DNA of 64,000 nt from Fragum whitleyi (Eukaryota; Mollusca; Bivalvia; Cardiida; Cardiidae): positions 56,199,360-56,263,359 of the forward strand of contig OX411544.1 of NCBI GenBank assembly GCA_948146395.1, in the 5' to 3' direction. This document shows, in pieces, positions 53,755 to 64,000 of the stretch. The translations under genes were made by a program, and so were the position numbers. The first letter of the stretch is position 1. The number at the start of each line of letters is the position of its first letter. The notes beneath the pieces are model-generated. The model was not told the DNA's origin and did not search any database. It worked only from the letters and a program-made list of their open reading frames with translations.

Positions 53755-55520
53755 AAGAATTTGGATAGTAGAAGTACATATGTTAGAGCATTTAATCCAT
53801 TTACAATCGAATTAATATAAATTTTGATGTATATGGTAATATACAATATATGAAAAAGTCGTTTTACGGCCTTATGTTTTATTGAACAACTTTTAAATTT
53901 CTTATCAGGTTTTACTGCATTTAAACGCTAATTAAATCTGTACCCGAGTATATTACGTCATGGATACGGATAAATAAACGAACACAACAAGGTAAATTTA
54001 AAAGGCTAGCAAATTTAGGGTCCATGAGCCCCGAGACGCCCGGGAATGCCTTGCAAGATTTTTTTTTCTTTTTTTTTATTCAAGTTAATATTTTTAGGAA
54101 CTTTCTTGTATGAAAAAAGAAGCGTCAAATGAAAATAACAAAGTAGACTTCGTCTCCTAAACACATCTATTCAACGTAATAATCCTTAAGCCTCCATTTC
54201 CCATGTTTTCTGGAAAATCCAATCCACCTTTACATCGTGTGAAAGTTTCAAAAGAATCGGATAATATTTGGAAACTATATAGTTGTCACACTAATGAATG
54301 GCAATCCTTTTTGGTCAAGGTAATCCGATATATATCAGACAAATAATAAATATCGAAAGGAACCTTACTTATGGCCTTACAATGAGAATTGTTTTCAATT
54401 AAATTTCAATTATTCATTTGTTTGTTGTTTATTTAATTAATTATTAGTTCATTCATTTATTTTTATTAAATAAATACCACGTGTCTTACATGGAGCTGTA
54501 TTTATGATAATTTTGCCGTGCAAAAATTAATGTCCAGCAAAATAATATTTAGCATCAATTATTTGAAGAATAATCAAAATGAACACGGGAAAAAAAGATT
54601 GCATATATACACCAGTATTCAAAAAAGTATGCAAAATAATATTACCTGTGTTTTCATTCATGCGACGTCAAAGTAAACCATTTTTGCAACACTCCTTTCG
54701 CAAACCGAACCTTTCAACACTGGGAGCATACTGCGACTCCTACACACAAACATTTATAGCAAATTTAAAATAACTAATCTTCTTAACTATTTAAAGAAAC
54801 TTGAACGAAAAAAGAAATAAATCATAAAAAGATTAACAACTCTGTCATCGAATATTGGTGATAGGTAAAAATGATCCAATAATCGGCCGGGTCAACATAC
54901 CTAGCAAAAATTACTCTTCTTACAATTTCGGATTAACCCTCAAATCATAATTTGTTTGATTTAGAAATAAATAGAAGCCTAGATCTAATAATTGACATTG
55001 CAAATTATTAATCACGCGAGATATTTCTGTTGAATAGTTGATAATGGTTACATTTTGCCCGCTGTAGAATTATTCGATGCTGCATATAAAAAACTTCTTA
55101 ACTACCTTATTTGGGAGAAAGGGTCCACATACGTAGTGTTTACTACGGTTGATATGGTCGACAAATACTTTACGCTTAACTTTATATAGGCTTATTGGCT
55201 GACAATTATTGGTCAGTTTTATTGACCGAAATCAATGTATATAGATGCATTCATTTACGAGGGTGAATAAAAAATTACGTAGACTAGCGTTGCAGAAATT
55301 TTGATTTCACAGACTTTGAAGAGAAAACTACATTGTTATTAAATTGAGGCATTTTTCTTTTTGTCGTATAAATTTGGATGAGATCCAAAAGGTTGGTCAC
55401 CTGTAGCAAGCATTCTAAAACATGTAGTCATTTGGTACCGGCGCACAGTAACGACGTCAATATGACGCTGCGGTATTGATATTGACCACTTGGACTTGTG
55501 CATTCACATATATTTTTGTG
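53755..55520. other. AT-rich spacer, nothing recognised
   Basis: Contains T-runs near 54058 and ATTTATT-rich DNA at 54410-54480. Short open frames have no motif. Confidence 0.35.
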
Positions 55521-55529
55521 TATTTTTAT

Positions 55530-55872
55530 ATTTGAGCATGTACGTGAAACTTCCAATAATTTCAAATGTGCGTCATGTAAAGACTCTGGTCAGCCTGTGC
55601 ATCCCAACACTCTGTCCAGGGTCTTCACTTTTCGTTTTGCAGATAACCAATGCCTATGTATATCTTAAGGCGGATAGCGCAGGCTGACTAGGGTCGAAAA
55701 TCTTCACACTTTACCAATTTTCTGAATCTAGAACAATACAATCTATCTTCCTATGAAAGAATTCTTGAAATGCGAACTCTGGTTGGCCTGTACTGGAACC
55801 TATCTCTTTTTTAAATACATGTATTTATTTGAAGGAGTTCCCAGAGGGTTCCTTTTTGCGTGACGGGTAACA
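55530..55872. repeat. Truncated family-H element joined to a partial family-A element
   Basis: 55530-55645 has the H centre (AAAGACTCTGGTCAGCCTGT, TCCAGGGTCTTCAC). 55670-55872 has the A inner blocks (GCGCAGGCTGACTAGGGTCG, TTTTCTGAATCTAGAACAAT) and its right end (AGTTCCCAGAGGGTTCCTTT then TTGCGTGACGGGT). Confidence 0.6.
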
Positions 55873-55874
55873 TT

Positions 55875-56440
55875 TATATAATCTAACATAATCTAGAACA
55901 ATCACTTATCACAATATTTTAAACATAACATAATATAATATATGTTATGTTGATTTGTTTTAAAGAAAATCTAATTAAGAAGAATTTATGAATGCTCGGT
56001 GATGCTTTCCTCTTTTTGAAACCTGTCCCGACTTTTAATTCGCACGCATACTGTTTGTCTTGGGAAAATCAGTATGCAAATTCTTTCGGGGACTTTGGAC
56101 TCATATTTTGTCGTGACAATGTATTATAATAGGCCGATAAGACTAAAGAACTTGTCGTTAAAACTAATTGATATATAAATAATGTATTCAATCGATGACA
56201 GATTTTCGTACTTGAGTTGGGCATTTAACAAGAAAGGCTATTGTATATTATGTTTTTTAAAAAAAACCTTAAGCCATTTCTTGATATTTTCTACTTTTTC
56301 AAATGAGGACCCAGTCTGATCAGAGTCACCACTTTGCGCTCTCTCGACTCACGCAACACCGCTGCGAGCCAAAAGTTTGATTGACCATTCATATATTTTT
56401 TTTTATAGTCTTGGATCTTATGGTTACAGTTAGATTCATT
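55875..56440. other. Spacer, nothing recognised
   Basis: AT-rich, with a short palindrome AACATAACATAATATAATATATGTTATGTT-type region near 55922-55952 and nothing coding. Confidence 0.35.
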
Positions 56441-57575
56441 GTGAAATTTATAAGTTGGGTGAATTTGGAATGAAATTGAACGAGTTTGTGGAGCGAGTTG
56501 TTTGTGAAATTGCAGGGAGGTTATGCAACATTGCTAATTTCGCTATATTGGACGATATTTTCGACATTTTATTACCTCCCTGTAAAAAAACGTCTACTTC
56601 TTTTTCTTTTAAATTTCAATGTGTATCGGGAAGACTTTCTAAAAAACTAAAATAACAAAAACAAAGAAGTAGTTTGTTCTATATGAATGAAATTGTAAGG
56701 TATTGTGAACGATTCTTTGGTATTTTTGAATGATATAGGAACGTTTCTAAATGGTTTTGATTGAGTCTCTGGGATGAATGAGTAAGATTTTTTTTACAAT
56801 GGTTTCAAATGGGACGAGTGTTGATTGATTGATTGAATGAAGTTTTACGCCGCTTTCAACATTTTTCCAGTTATATTGTGGCGTCTGGAGCACCTAAAAA
56901 TTGATTCTTGGTATTTCTCTCACCAGCACAACCATCACATCCTTTCCTAGCCTCCAGATCATGCTCTCCCACATAGGTCTACGATTATCAACCCATTGGT
57001 GAGAGACATATAGTCGGAAAGAATGAGTCCACATATGGTTTCAAACATTTTTGTAGGTTAAGGCTCAGATCAGCAAGATCAGCCATCAAGCACTCATGTA
57101 ATTATTGGAAATTTCACGTACATGCATATAATATATTTTGCGTTAACCCTTTGCTGTTTAATCCCTGATTTTACGTGCCTGTGATTTTATGATTGAGAAA
57201 ATAGTGTGAAAAAAGAAGAAATTGCTTCTGACTAGCAATTTCTTCTTTTTCCACACTATTATCTACCCTACCGAATGGTTATTTTTCAAATTAAATCCAC
57301 TTTAAATTTTCGTCTGCAAAACCTTTGAATTTGGACAGGTCCAAAATTTTGTAAAACAGGAAAGTGTTAAATGATTTTTCCATGGATTCTTGGTATTTCT
57401 CTCACCAGTACAACCACCACATCATTTCCTAGCCTCCAGCTGCCATCTCACATAGGTCTACGATTATGAACCCATTGATGAGAGACAAATAATCGAAAAG
57501 CATGAGTGCCGCCGTCGGGAATCGATCCCGGGACCTCTGGGACGAGTGTAAACTTCACGTTGTTTCTAACTGTGG
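56440..57575 (-). repeat. Foldback family D carrying SINE-2 insertion(s)
   Basis: The D left part 56440-56820 holds the hairpin GGGAGGTTATGCAACATTGC ... ATTTTATTACCTCCC and the arm GGTTTTGATTGAGTCTCTGG. The right end (AAACTTCACGTTGTTTCTAA) follows at 57550. The intervening 56822-57538 is bordered by an exact 11-bp repeat, GGGACGAGTGT, at 56811-56821 and 57539-57549. SINE-2 material (minus strand) occupies 56822-57030 and 57376-57538. The 345 bp between them is different (hairpin at 57200-57260), so the SINE itself was interrupted or is a rearranged double copy. Confidence 0.65.
57200..57260. repeat. Hairpin
   Basis: AATAGTGTGAAAAAAGAAGA then AATTGCT pairs with AGCAATT then TCTTCTTTTTCCACACTATT around CTGACT-like loop bases. 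Confidence 0.65.
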
Positions 57576-57579
57576 CGTG

Positions 57580-59393
57580 ATCTCTTTTCGAGTTTTTCTT
57601 TCACTGTGACGGTTGACCGTCATAGACTTGTATTGACTTATAAAAGCTTTAGAAAGTCGGAAACCCGTGACTCACTGTAATTATATCTTTATTTGTATCT
57701 TTAATTTCAGAAGGTTAAACATTATGACAACATTTTCAAGCAACAAATGGTTAAAAAAGTGTCAATTTATTTCTGGCGCGAACGGGTCCCGTTTTGTTGT
57801 TTTTCAGCCGGGCAACAATTAAAAACCAGCTATGTGTTCCGGCTGACATTTTAAACCTGCTTTTGGCCTTTGCACGTAAATTCGCGTGTAATGCGGGGCA
57901 TAATTTGAAAACGGTTTGCAACATCTTGTCTAAGACTTTAAAACTAGCTAAGACCTAAATATACGTCGGGAAATTTGTGTTGTGCATCGCAAAGGCTATT
58001 TTGTATTCGCCGACGTTGCTCGGTAGATTTGTGACAACCTACTTTTCAGTTTCATTTTTTAGGAATTCTAAGGTGGTTTCTGTTCGCTTTATATAATATC
58101 ATTTGTAGAAGTATCGACCTTTCCCCGCTTACAAGATAATTTAAAGCGTTCGCACTTTGTAGTGCGAACCGGGGTACACTTTCTAAACGCCCAAAAGATT
58201 TTAGATATAGGGCTAGTGGCCAGAATTTACCATTTCTATATTCTGTCCGTGTGTCTCAAAAATATTACATTTCGTTATTCTTTTTAATTGTTTCTTTAAT
58301 GTTATGTTTGATACGGTTACAAAATAATTCTCTTTACCCATTATATTTTTTTTAATTTATTTATTTATTCATATATGTATATTTATTTATGCATTTATTC
58401 ATGCATGTATTTATGCATTTATGCATTTATTCATCTTTACTCTCACTTTTTCCAGGGGAGAATTTTGGACGAAAACTGGTCTGTTTTATTGTATCCATCA
58501 TCAACAATCATAAAAATGGTGGCCCTATATCTATTATATTTTTTAGTGTCTAGAGGTAATGACGGTGGCTGTGGGTTCGGAAAGTCACGGGATTGAATTT
58601 TGACCAGACCACGAGATTTTTTTCACATTAATTGAAATGATTTACCTCACATTGCTCCACTGTATAAATTGTTACTCTTGAGAGTTGGAACCCAACGAGC
58701 TTGTGGATGCAAGTTTTAACTTGGCATGTGACTCGATGATCTTCTGTTAAGTTTAAAGTCGTTTGGCATTTGAAAACAGACTAGAATAAACTTTGATTGT
58801 GTAATTATTGCAGTTAAGGATTAGTTTTACCAAAATCCACTTTATTTTTTAAATCATTTTTAAAGGTTGACCGATTTACCGAACCCTTTAAGCGTAATAA
58901 GTTACGTATTATAATCTACCGAAAATATCAAAATTAGAAAACAATAGACTATATGTCTACTGCACAGAGGGCAAAAAAAGTATCGAACCCGGTCACACTT
59001 AATTTAGTTCGTCGAATCCAATTCGTTCATTTTTCTGCTTTGTCATTTCGAGAGCTTAACGCAACACCGATGTAAGTGTCTATAAATGTAGAAACTTATA
59101 TCATCATTGTGTTAAGCCAAGCCCCCGATTTGTGAATCGTCAGACAAAAAGTGCCACATGATTGTAATAACAGTTACACATTTTCCAAAGTGCTTTGTTT
59201 TTAGTTTTAAAATGTCTTGTCGAAGTAAGGAAGGAGAACGTTTCAATTTATGAGAATAAACTATATAGTAGATATCCATTCACTTGTTAGGATGCCGGTT
59301 AAACCTTGTTATACTTAATCAAAATCTTGACAAAAACGCAATAAAATCAAAGCACTGAAAACGCTTGTATTCCCCAATGTAAGAAATTATATA
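57580..59393. other. Spacer with family-B remnants and ATTT-rich DNA
   Basis: 57870-57935 (GCCTTTGCACGTAAATTCGC then GTGTAATGCGGGGCATAATT) and 58110-58200 (TTTCCCCGCTTACAAG ... GTGCGAACCGGGGTACACTT) are decayed family-B centres. 58345-58435 is low-complexity TTTATTTATGCAT repeats. The rest shows nothing. Confidence 0.45.
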
Positions 59394-60208
59394 CTGAGTT
59401 CCATAAAAAAGTGTGCACTTTCACTTTTTACATTTTTCGTGATTTTTACAATGTTGGAAGAAAATAAGGGAAAAAGTTTGATAGCATACCTTAGTCAAGG
59501 CCTTTTGAAATGAAAAGTCAAATCAGTTTTGGATAAAGTATCGCATGCTGCATACGCGAAGGCAGAACTGAAATTGTTGAGATTTGACCTCCTTTCAACT
59601 TTTTCTTTGGTAAGAGCTATGCGTTGATATTGCATTATAGAGTTTTAGAAGCCATTTCCAAACAAAAGTTTTAATTTTCATTCAGACGTTACGTGTACGT
59701 GAACGTTAGACATTGCTACTTTGCTAGGCCAGTAACTTATCGTTGAGTTGTGCTTTGGCGTTCTATGACATCTCGACTTGCTGAATAAAGGCCTTATGAA
59801 ATGACGACCGCGATTTCTATTGGAACATGAATACTCACTCAATTTTAATGACGTTCTAAATCTGACAAGGTTCGATTTTGTTATACGACGTTAATTGGTG
59901 GTTTAACCACGCCGTAGTATAATGCATTATTGTATTGAAGATGTGATTTTTATGCTTAGGAAAGCCGCAAAGATTCAACTGAATGCATTTTCAGACCAAT
60001 TATTAGTCTAACGCGTGATGCACATGCAAAATAATCAAAATCAAATGTCTCAATTCAGAAGAAAATTTTTGCTCTTCGCGTATTTTTTGTTTTCAAATAT
60101 CGTTTGCACATACTCTCGGGGATAGTCATGCGACGTTTCATGACGATAGATTGTGTAATTTCAGAGATATTCAAAATTCAAAAGTGCACACTTTCTTTTG
60201 GGACTAAG
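59394..60208. mobile_element. 815-bp TA-flanked mariner-like non-coding element
   Basis: CTGAGTTCCATAAAAAAGTG then TGCACTTT at the left faces AAAGTGCACACTTTCTTTTG then GGACTAAG at the right. Each is bordered by TA (59392-59393 and 60209-60210). Inside, AAGGCCTT.TGAAATGA occurs twice (about 59500 and 59788). No transposase motif was found in any frame, so it is non-autonomous or eroded. Confidence 0.65.
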
Positions 60209-60210
60209 TA

Positions 60211-61230
60211 TATATTTTGGAAATAGAAATTTCACATTTTTGTGGTTTTAACAGAGAAAATCAGGTGGTATAACCTAGGATCAGACTGCACGTGTGTACA
60301 GGCTGATCCTTGTCTATACCTCCTGTAGAAGGAGGGTGATATCCGGGGTTACGCATGACAGGACTTAAGGCACCTTCAAAGAAGATCTTGGTCCAAGGGA
60401 CAGGAAAGGTCGTAGAGAAGTAGGCTTGTTGCTCTGCACTCTGATATAGCCGGTAGAAGATGTGTTTAAGACAAGAATCATTGAAATTGTTGTAGCTATT
60501 TACTGGTGATCCATTTTCACCAGTCCAAATTGTTTTTGAATTTTAAGCTCATCAAAGAGCACAACCTGCTCATGAAATGAAAAAATAAACATTCTCTTAA
60601 TATTTTCATAAAAATAAAAGTAGTTTATAGAAAGGGTGGGTCAGTTTTGATTATTGATTTGTCAAAATCTTAGATCATTTTGAAAATAGCCGACGTGTTA
60701 TGCATACCAATTTCAACTCTGGGTTACCCGATCACCGGAACTCGGAAGATATAAAATCTCGGAGGTAAACACAAGAAGGTCGATGCCAATTAAGTCTTGC
60801 TGCTTATTTTACAATTCAATTATAAGGCAATATCGGGCATACTTCGATCAGTAGGCGATTGTCCTCTATAACTAAGAAACAGTGTATTAACTTTGAATAC
60901 AGCTATTAAGGAAAATTGAAACAAAATGGCAAAAATGGCGGATGTCAACAGTCATATCTTTTCAGATGAGTAATTCGATTGGTCAATCGAGTTTTATATT
61001 GTCAGAGACGACTGTCTTTGAATTACTTTTATGTTTTTGTTTGTATATGATTTAACAGAGTGGCTATTATACTAGTCTTTTTTCTTGCATTTACCATTTG
61101 CCAGACGACAAATATCGACTGGTCCTATTTCAAATCCGTTGCAGACATCAACCTATCATTGATGGCATTGATAAAAAAATCAGTGTCTTTCGGAGTAGAA
61201 AACAGTGTGAACAATAAAGAAATTGCTTGT
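60211..61230. other. Spacer with a small GGATCAGACTG hairpin
   Basis: At 60277-60315 ACCTAGGATCAGACTGCACG and TGTACAGGCTGATCCTTG form a hairpin like the centre of family H. No gene or other repeat was recognised. Confidence 0.4.
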
Positions 61231-61231
61231 G

Positions 61232-61388
61232 AATAGAGAATAACGTGTTAGTGTCTCAAAATATCGATGTTATCTGGGCGAGGCTGGGAGAATTTACCCT
61301 GACGAGGCTTTGCCGAGTCAGAATAATTTCTCGCAGCCGAGACCAGATAAAATTTTATATTTTAAAAAACTAACATGTTATTCTATTT
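61232..61388. mobile_element. 157-bp foldback element
   Basis: GAATAGAGAATAACGTGTTA then GT faces ACTAACATGTTATTCTAT. Further in, GTTATCTGGGCGAGGCTGGG pairs with CTCGCAGCCGAGACCAGATA, and CGAGGCTTTGCCGAG forms the tip. Confidence 0.65.
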
Positions 61389-61389
61389 A

Positions 61390-62120
61390 TCATGCAGTCA
61401 GTTTTCAGCATTATGTACATTATAATGAACCCTAAATAATCAAAGAAATTCAGGTGAAAATGTATGGAAATTGTTTCTAAAAATAAACTGTCTCATATCA
61501 TGTTATCAGACAGGTGATATCAGATCAATACAGGCTTCATTGCATGATAAAAAGCGATTTCATTATTTTCTACACTTGTTTCCGAAACCCTTTTTATTCA
61601 CGGGCGTCAAAAATGTTGTTGTTCGTTAATTGGAATGGGTTGACTAGATATTTACGTTTGTTCAGTCAATCAGATCTGTAGGAACCAAACTTTATCCTCG
61701 TTTTCGAAAAATTTCCGCTGTTTTTTCTTTTCTTTTTTTTTTTTTTTTTTTTTTTAATTAAAATTAATGTTGGTAGTTGTAAAAAATTGTGGGAAATGCA
61801 GAAATCGCCTTTTGCGTGCAATTTCTGTATATCCCGCAAATGTTTTCTACGCCAAGAGTTAACACTGAAAATAAAAGACTTCGTAAACTTTACCTGGTCG
61901 TCCGATATACCTTTCAAGTAGAAACGATTTAAAAATTGTTTGGTGTTGTATGCTGCGATATAATTTATCTGGTAGGGCGTGGCTCTGCCAAAGCATAATT
62001 TGGTGAAATTATCCTTTTAATATTTTGGGCTCTATCAGAAGTAAGTCAAAAATTACCGTTAATGCGTGTAAATAACTGTATTCCAAAACCAAACCAATTT
62101 AAGTGCTTAGCACAAGTGCA
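61390..62120. other. Spacer with a T-run
   Basis: A mixed T-run lies at 61727-61756. A minus-strand open frame through it reads as poly-lysine and is not credible. Nothing else is recognised. Confidence 0.4.
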
Positions 62121-62124
62121 CACA

Positions 62125-62191
62125 GTGGGTTACCAAAATCTCGTAACTTCAGCTTATACAAGCTGAAGTTACGAGGGTTTGGCTTCCCACC
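62125..62191. repeat. Foldback family F, copy 2
   Basis: GGGTTACCAAAATCTCGTAA then CTTCAGCTT pairs with AAGCTGAAGTTACGAGGGTT then TGGCTTCCC. Same stem as at 5136-5201. Confidence 0.65.
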
Positions 62192-62625
62192 GACGAGTTA
62201 AGCTTTTCAAGTTTATTCTTTCAACTATATTTAACAGCTTATTCACCTAAACCTGAAATGTATCGACCCGTAAATTTAGCTCCGCCCTGCGAGGGCAAAA
62301 GTCACGGATTATAATAAGTAAATCCCAAATGATATTGCATATGTGAATGGCTAAAAGCTAGTAAGTACAAGTCTGATCAAGTGTAATAATTCGGTTGCGG
62401 TCCCCTACAACGAATTTCATTTCACGTGAAAATCCACGTGATCAATAAAAAAAGGAGAGATCTATAAAGTGATAAAATACTCACATATTTGGAAAAAAAT
62501 ATAAATAGAAAATTAAAGTACATTAAAAACACATTTCGAGGACTCAACGCGAAACGGTTTTAACCGCACTTATGTTTATAGAAAGTTACTACTTTTTTGG
62601 CCTGATATAACGATTTATAGGCTTA

Positions 62626-62985
62626 AATGTGGCCCGTCACGAGAAAAGGGGCCATTTGGGAACAACATGACTTAATCAATTGAAAGAAAGACTTGTTTAC
62701 CGGGGGAAGTCAATTGAATATCATTTTTTTTAAAAAAAAAATCCGTACAGGAAGGTAGAATGGACATTCCTATTTCAGAGAATCAGCGGAATGCGAGAAT
62801 ATAAAATGTGAAGTCGGTTGAAGAAACAGGCTACCAACCAAACTTTTAATTTTTGCTTGAGATTCTCACATTATTAGCATGTGCAGTCCGTACAGCCCGA
62901 CTAGGCAGGGTCGAGCAGCACCTTTTCTCCTATAGGGTCTTATAAGCGGTTATGCTACCCGGCGGGTGAAAACGGGAAACACCCG
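62626..62985. repeat. Family-A element, diverged and enlarged
   Basis: Left end TGTGGCCCGTCACGAGAAAA then GGGGCCATTTGGGAA. Inner blocks GGAAGGTAGAATGGACATTC and CAGTCCGTACAGCCCGACTA. The right end is decayed (ACCCGGCGGGTGAAAACGGG). Confidence 0.55.
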
Positions 62986-63074
62986 AGAATTTCTTAACAA
63001 AGATTATTCTTGAAAGAGTTGAGTCAAGGAAGAGGTCAATCAGCCTTGTTTTAAGAAAGCGTGAACTTTTCAGA

Positions 63075-63160
63075 AATTATTCGTCACTTTGCACGCATAT
63101 ATGTGTGCAAAGTTCAAACTTGGCGTTCACAGACGTATTTGCACCCGAAACGCAGGACGG
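63075..63160. repeat. Palindromic family B, decayed
   Basis: ACTTTGCACGCATATATGTG then TGCAAAGT is the centre, and CCCGAAACGCAGGACGG the right edge. Confidence 0.45.
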
Positions 63161-63329
63161 TTTTCGAATTTCAAAGATAAACATAGTACAGTAGAATATC
63201 CATTATATAGTACGGTAGAATGACCTTAGTGGATTCAATCGAGAGGTGTTTGTTGAACGCCAATGCCCCAACACCTGTCATTTTTCCAGAAAAGTGGTTT
63301 TAAACATGCATTTTGAAATCAGTAGTGAA

Positions 63330-64000
63330 AAGACATTGACCTTGATCAATGACCTTTACTTTGTTAAGCTCAACAAGGTCACTTCAAAAGCAAATGTGAT
63401 ATATCAAGGCTCTATGACTAACAATTCAAAAATTATTGCCAATGTCAGTTTTAAATTTTACAAAAAAAAACAAACTTGAGCTTGGAAAATGACCTTGGGC
63501 TTGACTGATCCCCTTAGATTTAGTAACAACGAACAGAGCTTGTAAAAATCAATCATCATATGAAATATGAAGGCTCTATGACTTACCAATCAAAGACGAC
63601 CTTGAACTTAGTTTATTCTTTTTTTTTAATTCGATTACGACGGAAGCTGTGTGAACTGGAACTGGCTTTTTAAGGATTTTTGCCCATAAACACATCCCGG
63701 CGACGGTGGGGCTCGAACCACGGACCTCCAGGTCACGGATCGAGTGCCTTTACCAATGGAAAGGTCTTGTCACAATTAATGCACATGTGAAATATGAGAG
63801 CTTTTTGACTTCCCATTCTAAGTTATGGCCAATTCAAAAGTTTTGATTTAACACAAATTTGATCTTGCAAAAATGACCTTGAGCTTGACATATGAATACA
63901 GTACCATCAGAAAGGTCTTATCCAAAGCAATCCTCATGTGAAATATCAAGGCTATTTCACTCACCAATAAAAAATATATGGTCAATGTTGCAGATTTTTT
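63330..64000 (+). repeat. ~150-bp tandem repeat, continuing past the window, with SINE-3 inserted
   Basis: ATATCAAGGCTCTATGACT-like text recurs at 63401, 63562, 63793 and 63938, each followed by CAAT.CAAA and GACCTTGA.CTTGA phrases. The interval containing the insertion is longer (231 bp); the others are 145-161 bp. A tRNA-like SINE head on the minus strand lies at about 63645-63765 (B box GGTTCGAGCCCC, A-box-like GGTAAAGGCAC). The array runs off the right edge. Confidence 0.55.

Noticed and set aside
61666..61917. Minus-strand frame with a Lys-rich run
   Set aside because: The lysines come from the T-run at 61727-61756. No family features.

Overview
The window is AT-rich, gene-poor, repeat-dense animal nuclear DNA. 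Its repeat types are tRNA-derived SINEs, very many short foldback elements, satellite arrays, and a 2A-bearing transposon ORF. Together with a lineage-expanded PAQR receptor cluster they point to a marine invertebrate, most likely a bivalve mollusc. The species cannot be named from the sequence.

The only convincing protein-coding genes are five PAQR-family (progestin and adipoQ receptor, membrane-progestin-receptor type) genes. All lie on the minus strand, each with its whole coding region in one exon of 322-346 codons: 3584-4600, 11329-12297, 28150-29157, 38996-40033 and 49642-50682. They form two clades in blocks. Clade A (first three) has an RGYRLTDQPWSYY signature and clade B (last two) an EPAILGGYRV signature. 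A sixth, dead copy survives only as a C-terminal stub at about 2831-2950. The second gene carries a one-base insertion that replaces its last membrane helix. Every gene has a good 3' splice acceptor 1-54 nt before the ATG, so each probably has a separate non-coding first exon, which I could not place. The family binds zinc through a conserved His/Asp/His/His set, and all five copies keep it.

The rest is mobile and repetitive DNA. 1-3.6 kb: family-A inverted-repeat elements, a SINE and the PAQR stub. 5-11 kb: nested SINE insertion and palindromic elements. 13.1-15.2 kb: a non-LTR retrotransposon C-terminus broken by a TA-flanked pogo-like element. 16.1-24.0 kb: a large structure with inverted arms of ~160-bp repeats carrying a YY1-like core; inside it is a higher-order satellite (six ~63-bp monomers making a 377-bp unit) whose first monomers are inverted. 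29.4-34.5 kb: an inverted pair of one repeat family, then a 3.9-kb TA-flanked element with eight RFX X-box-like palindromes and a decayed ORF with a 2A-like motif. 36-48 kb: heptamer-satellite elements, foldback family D with nested insertions, a tandem duplication with CRE-like sites, and a 0.97-kb long-inverted-repeat element. 51-64 kb: further SINEs and inverted-repeat elements, including an 815-bp mariner-like one, and a ~150-bp tandem repeat at the right edge.

The cluster reads as a tandemly duplicated receptor family whose spacers are filled with mobile elements. Repeat families named A, B, C, D, E, F, H and SINE-1/2/3 are my own labels. Similarities were judged by eye.
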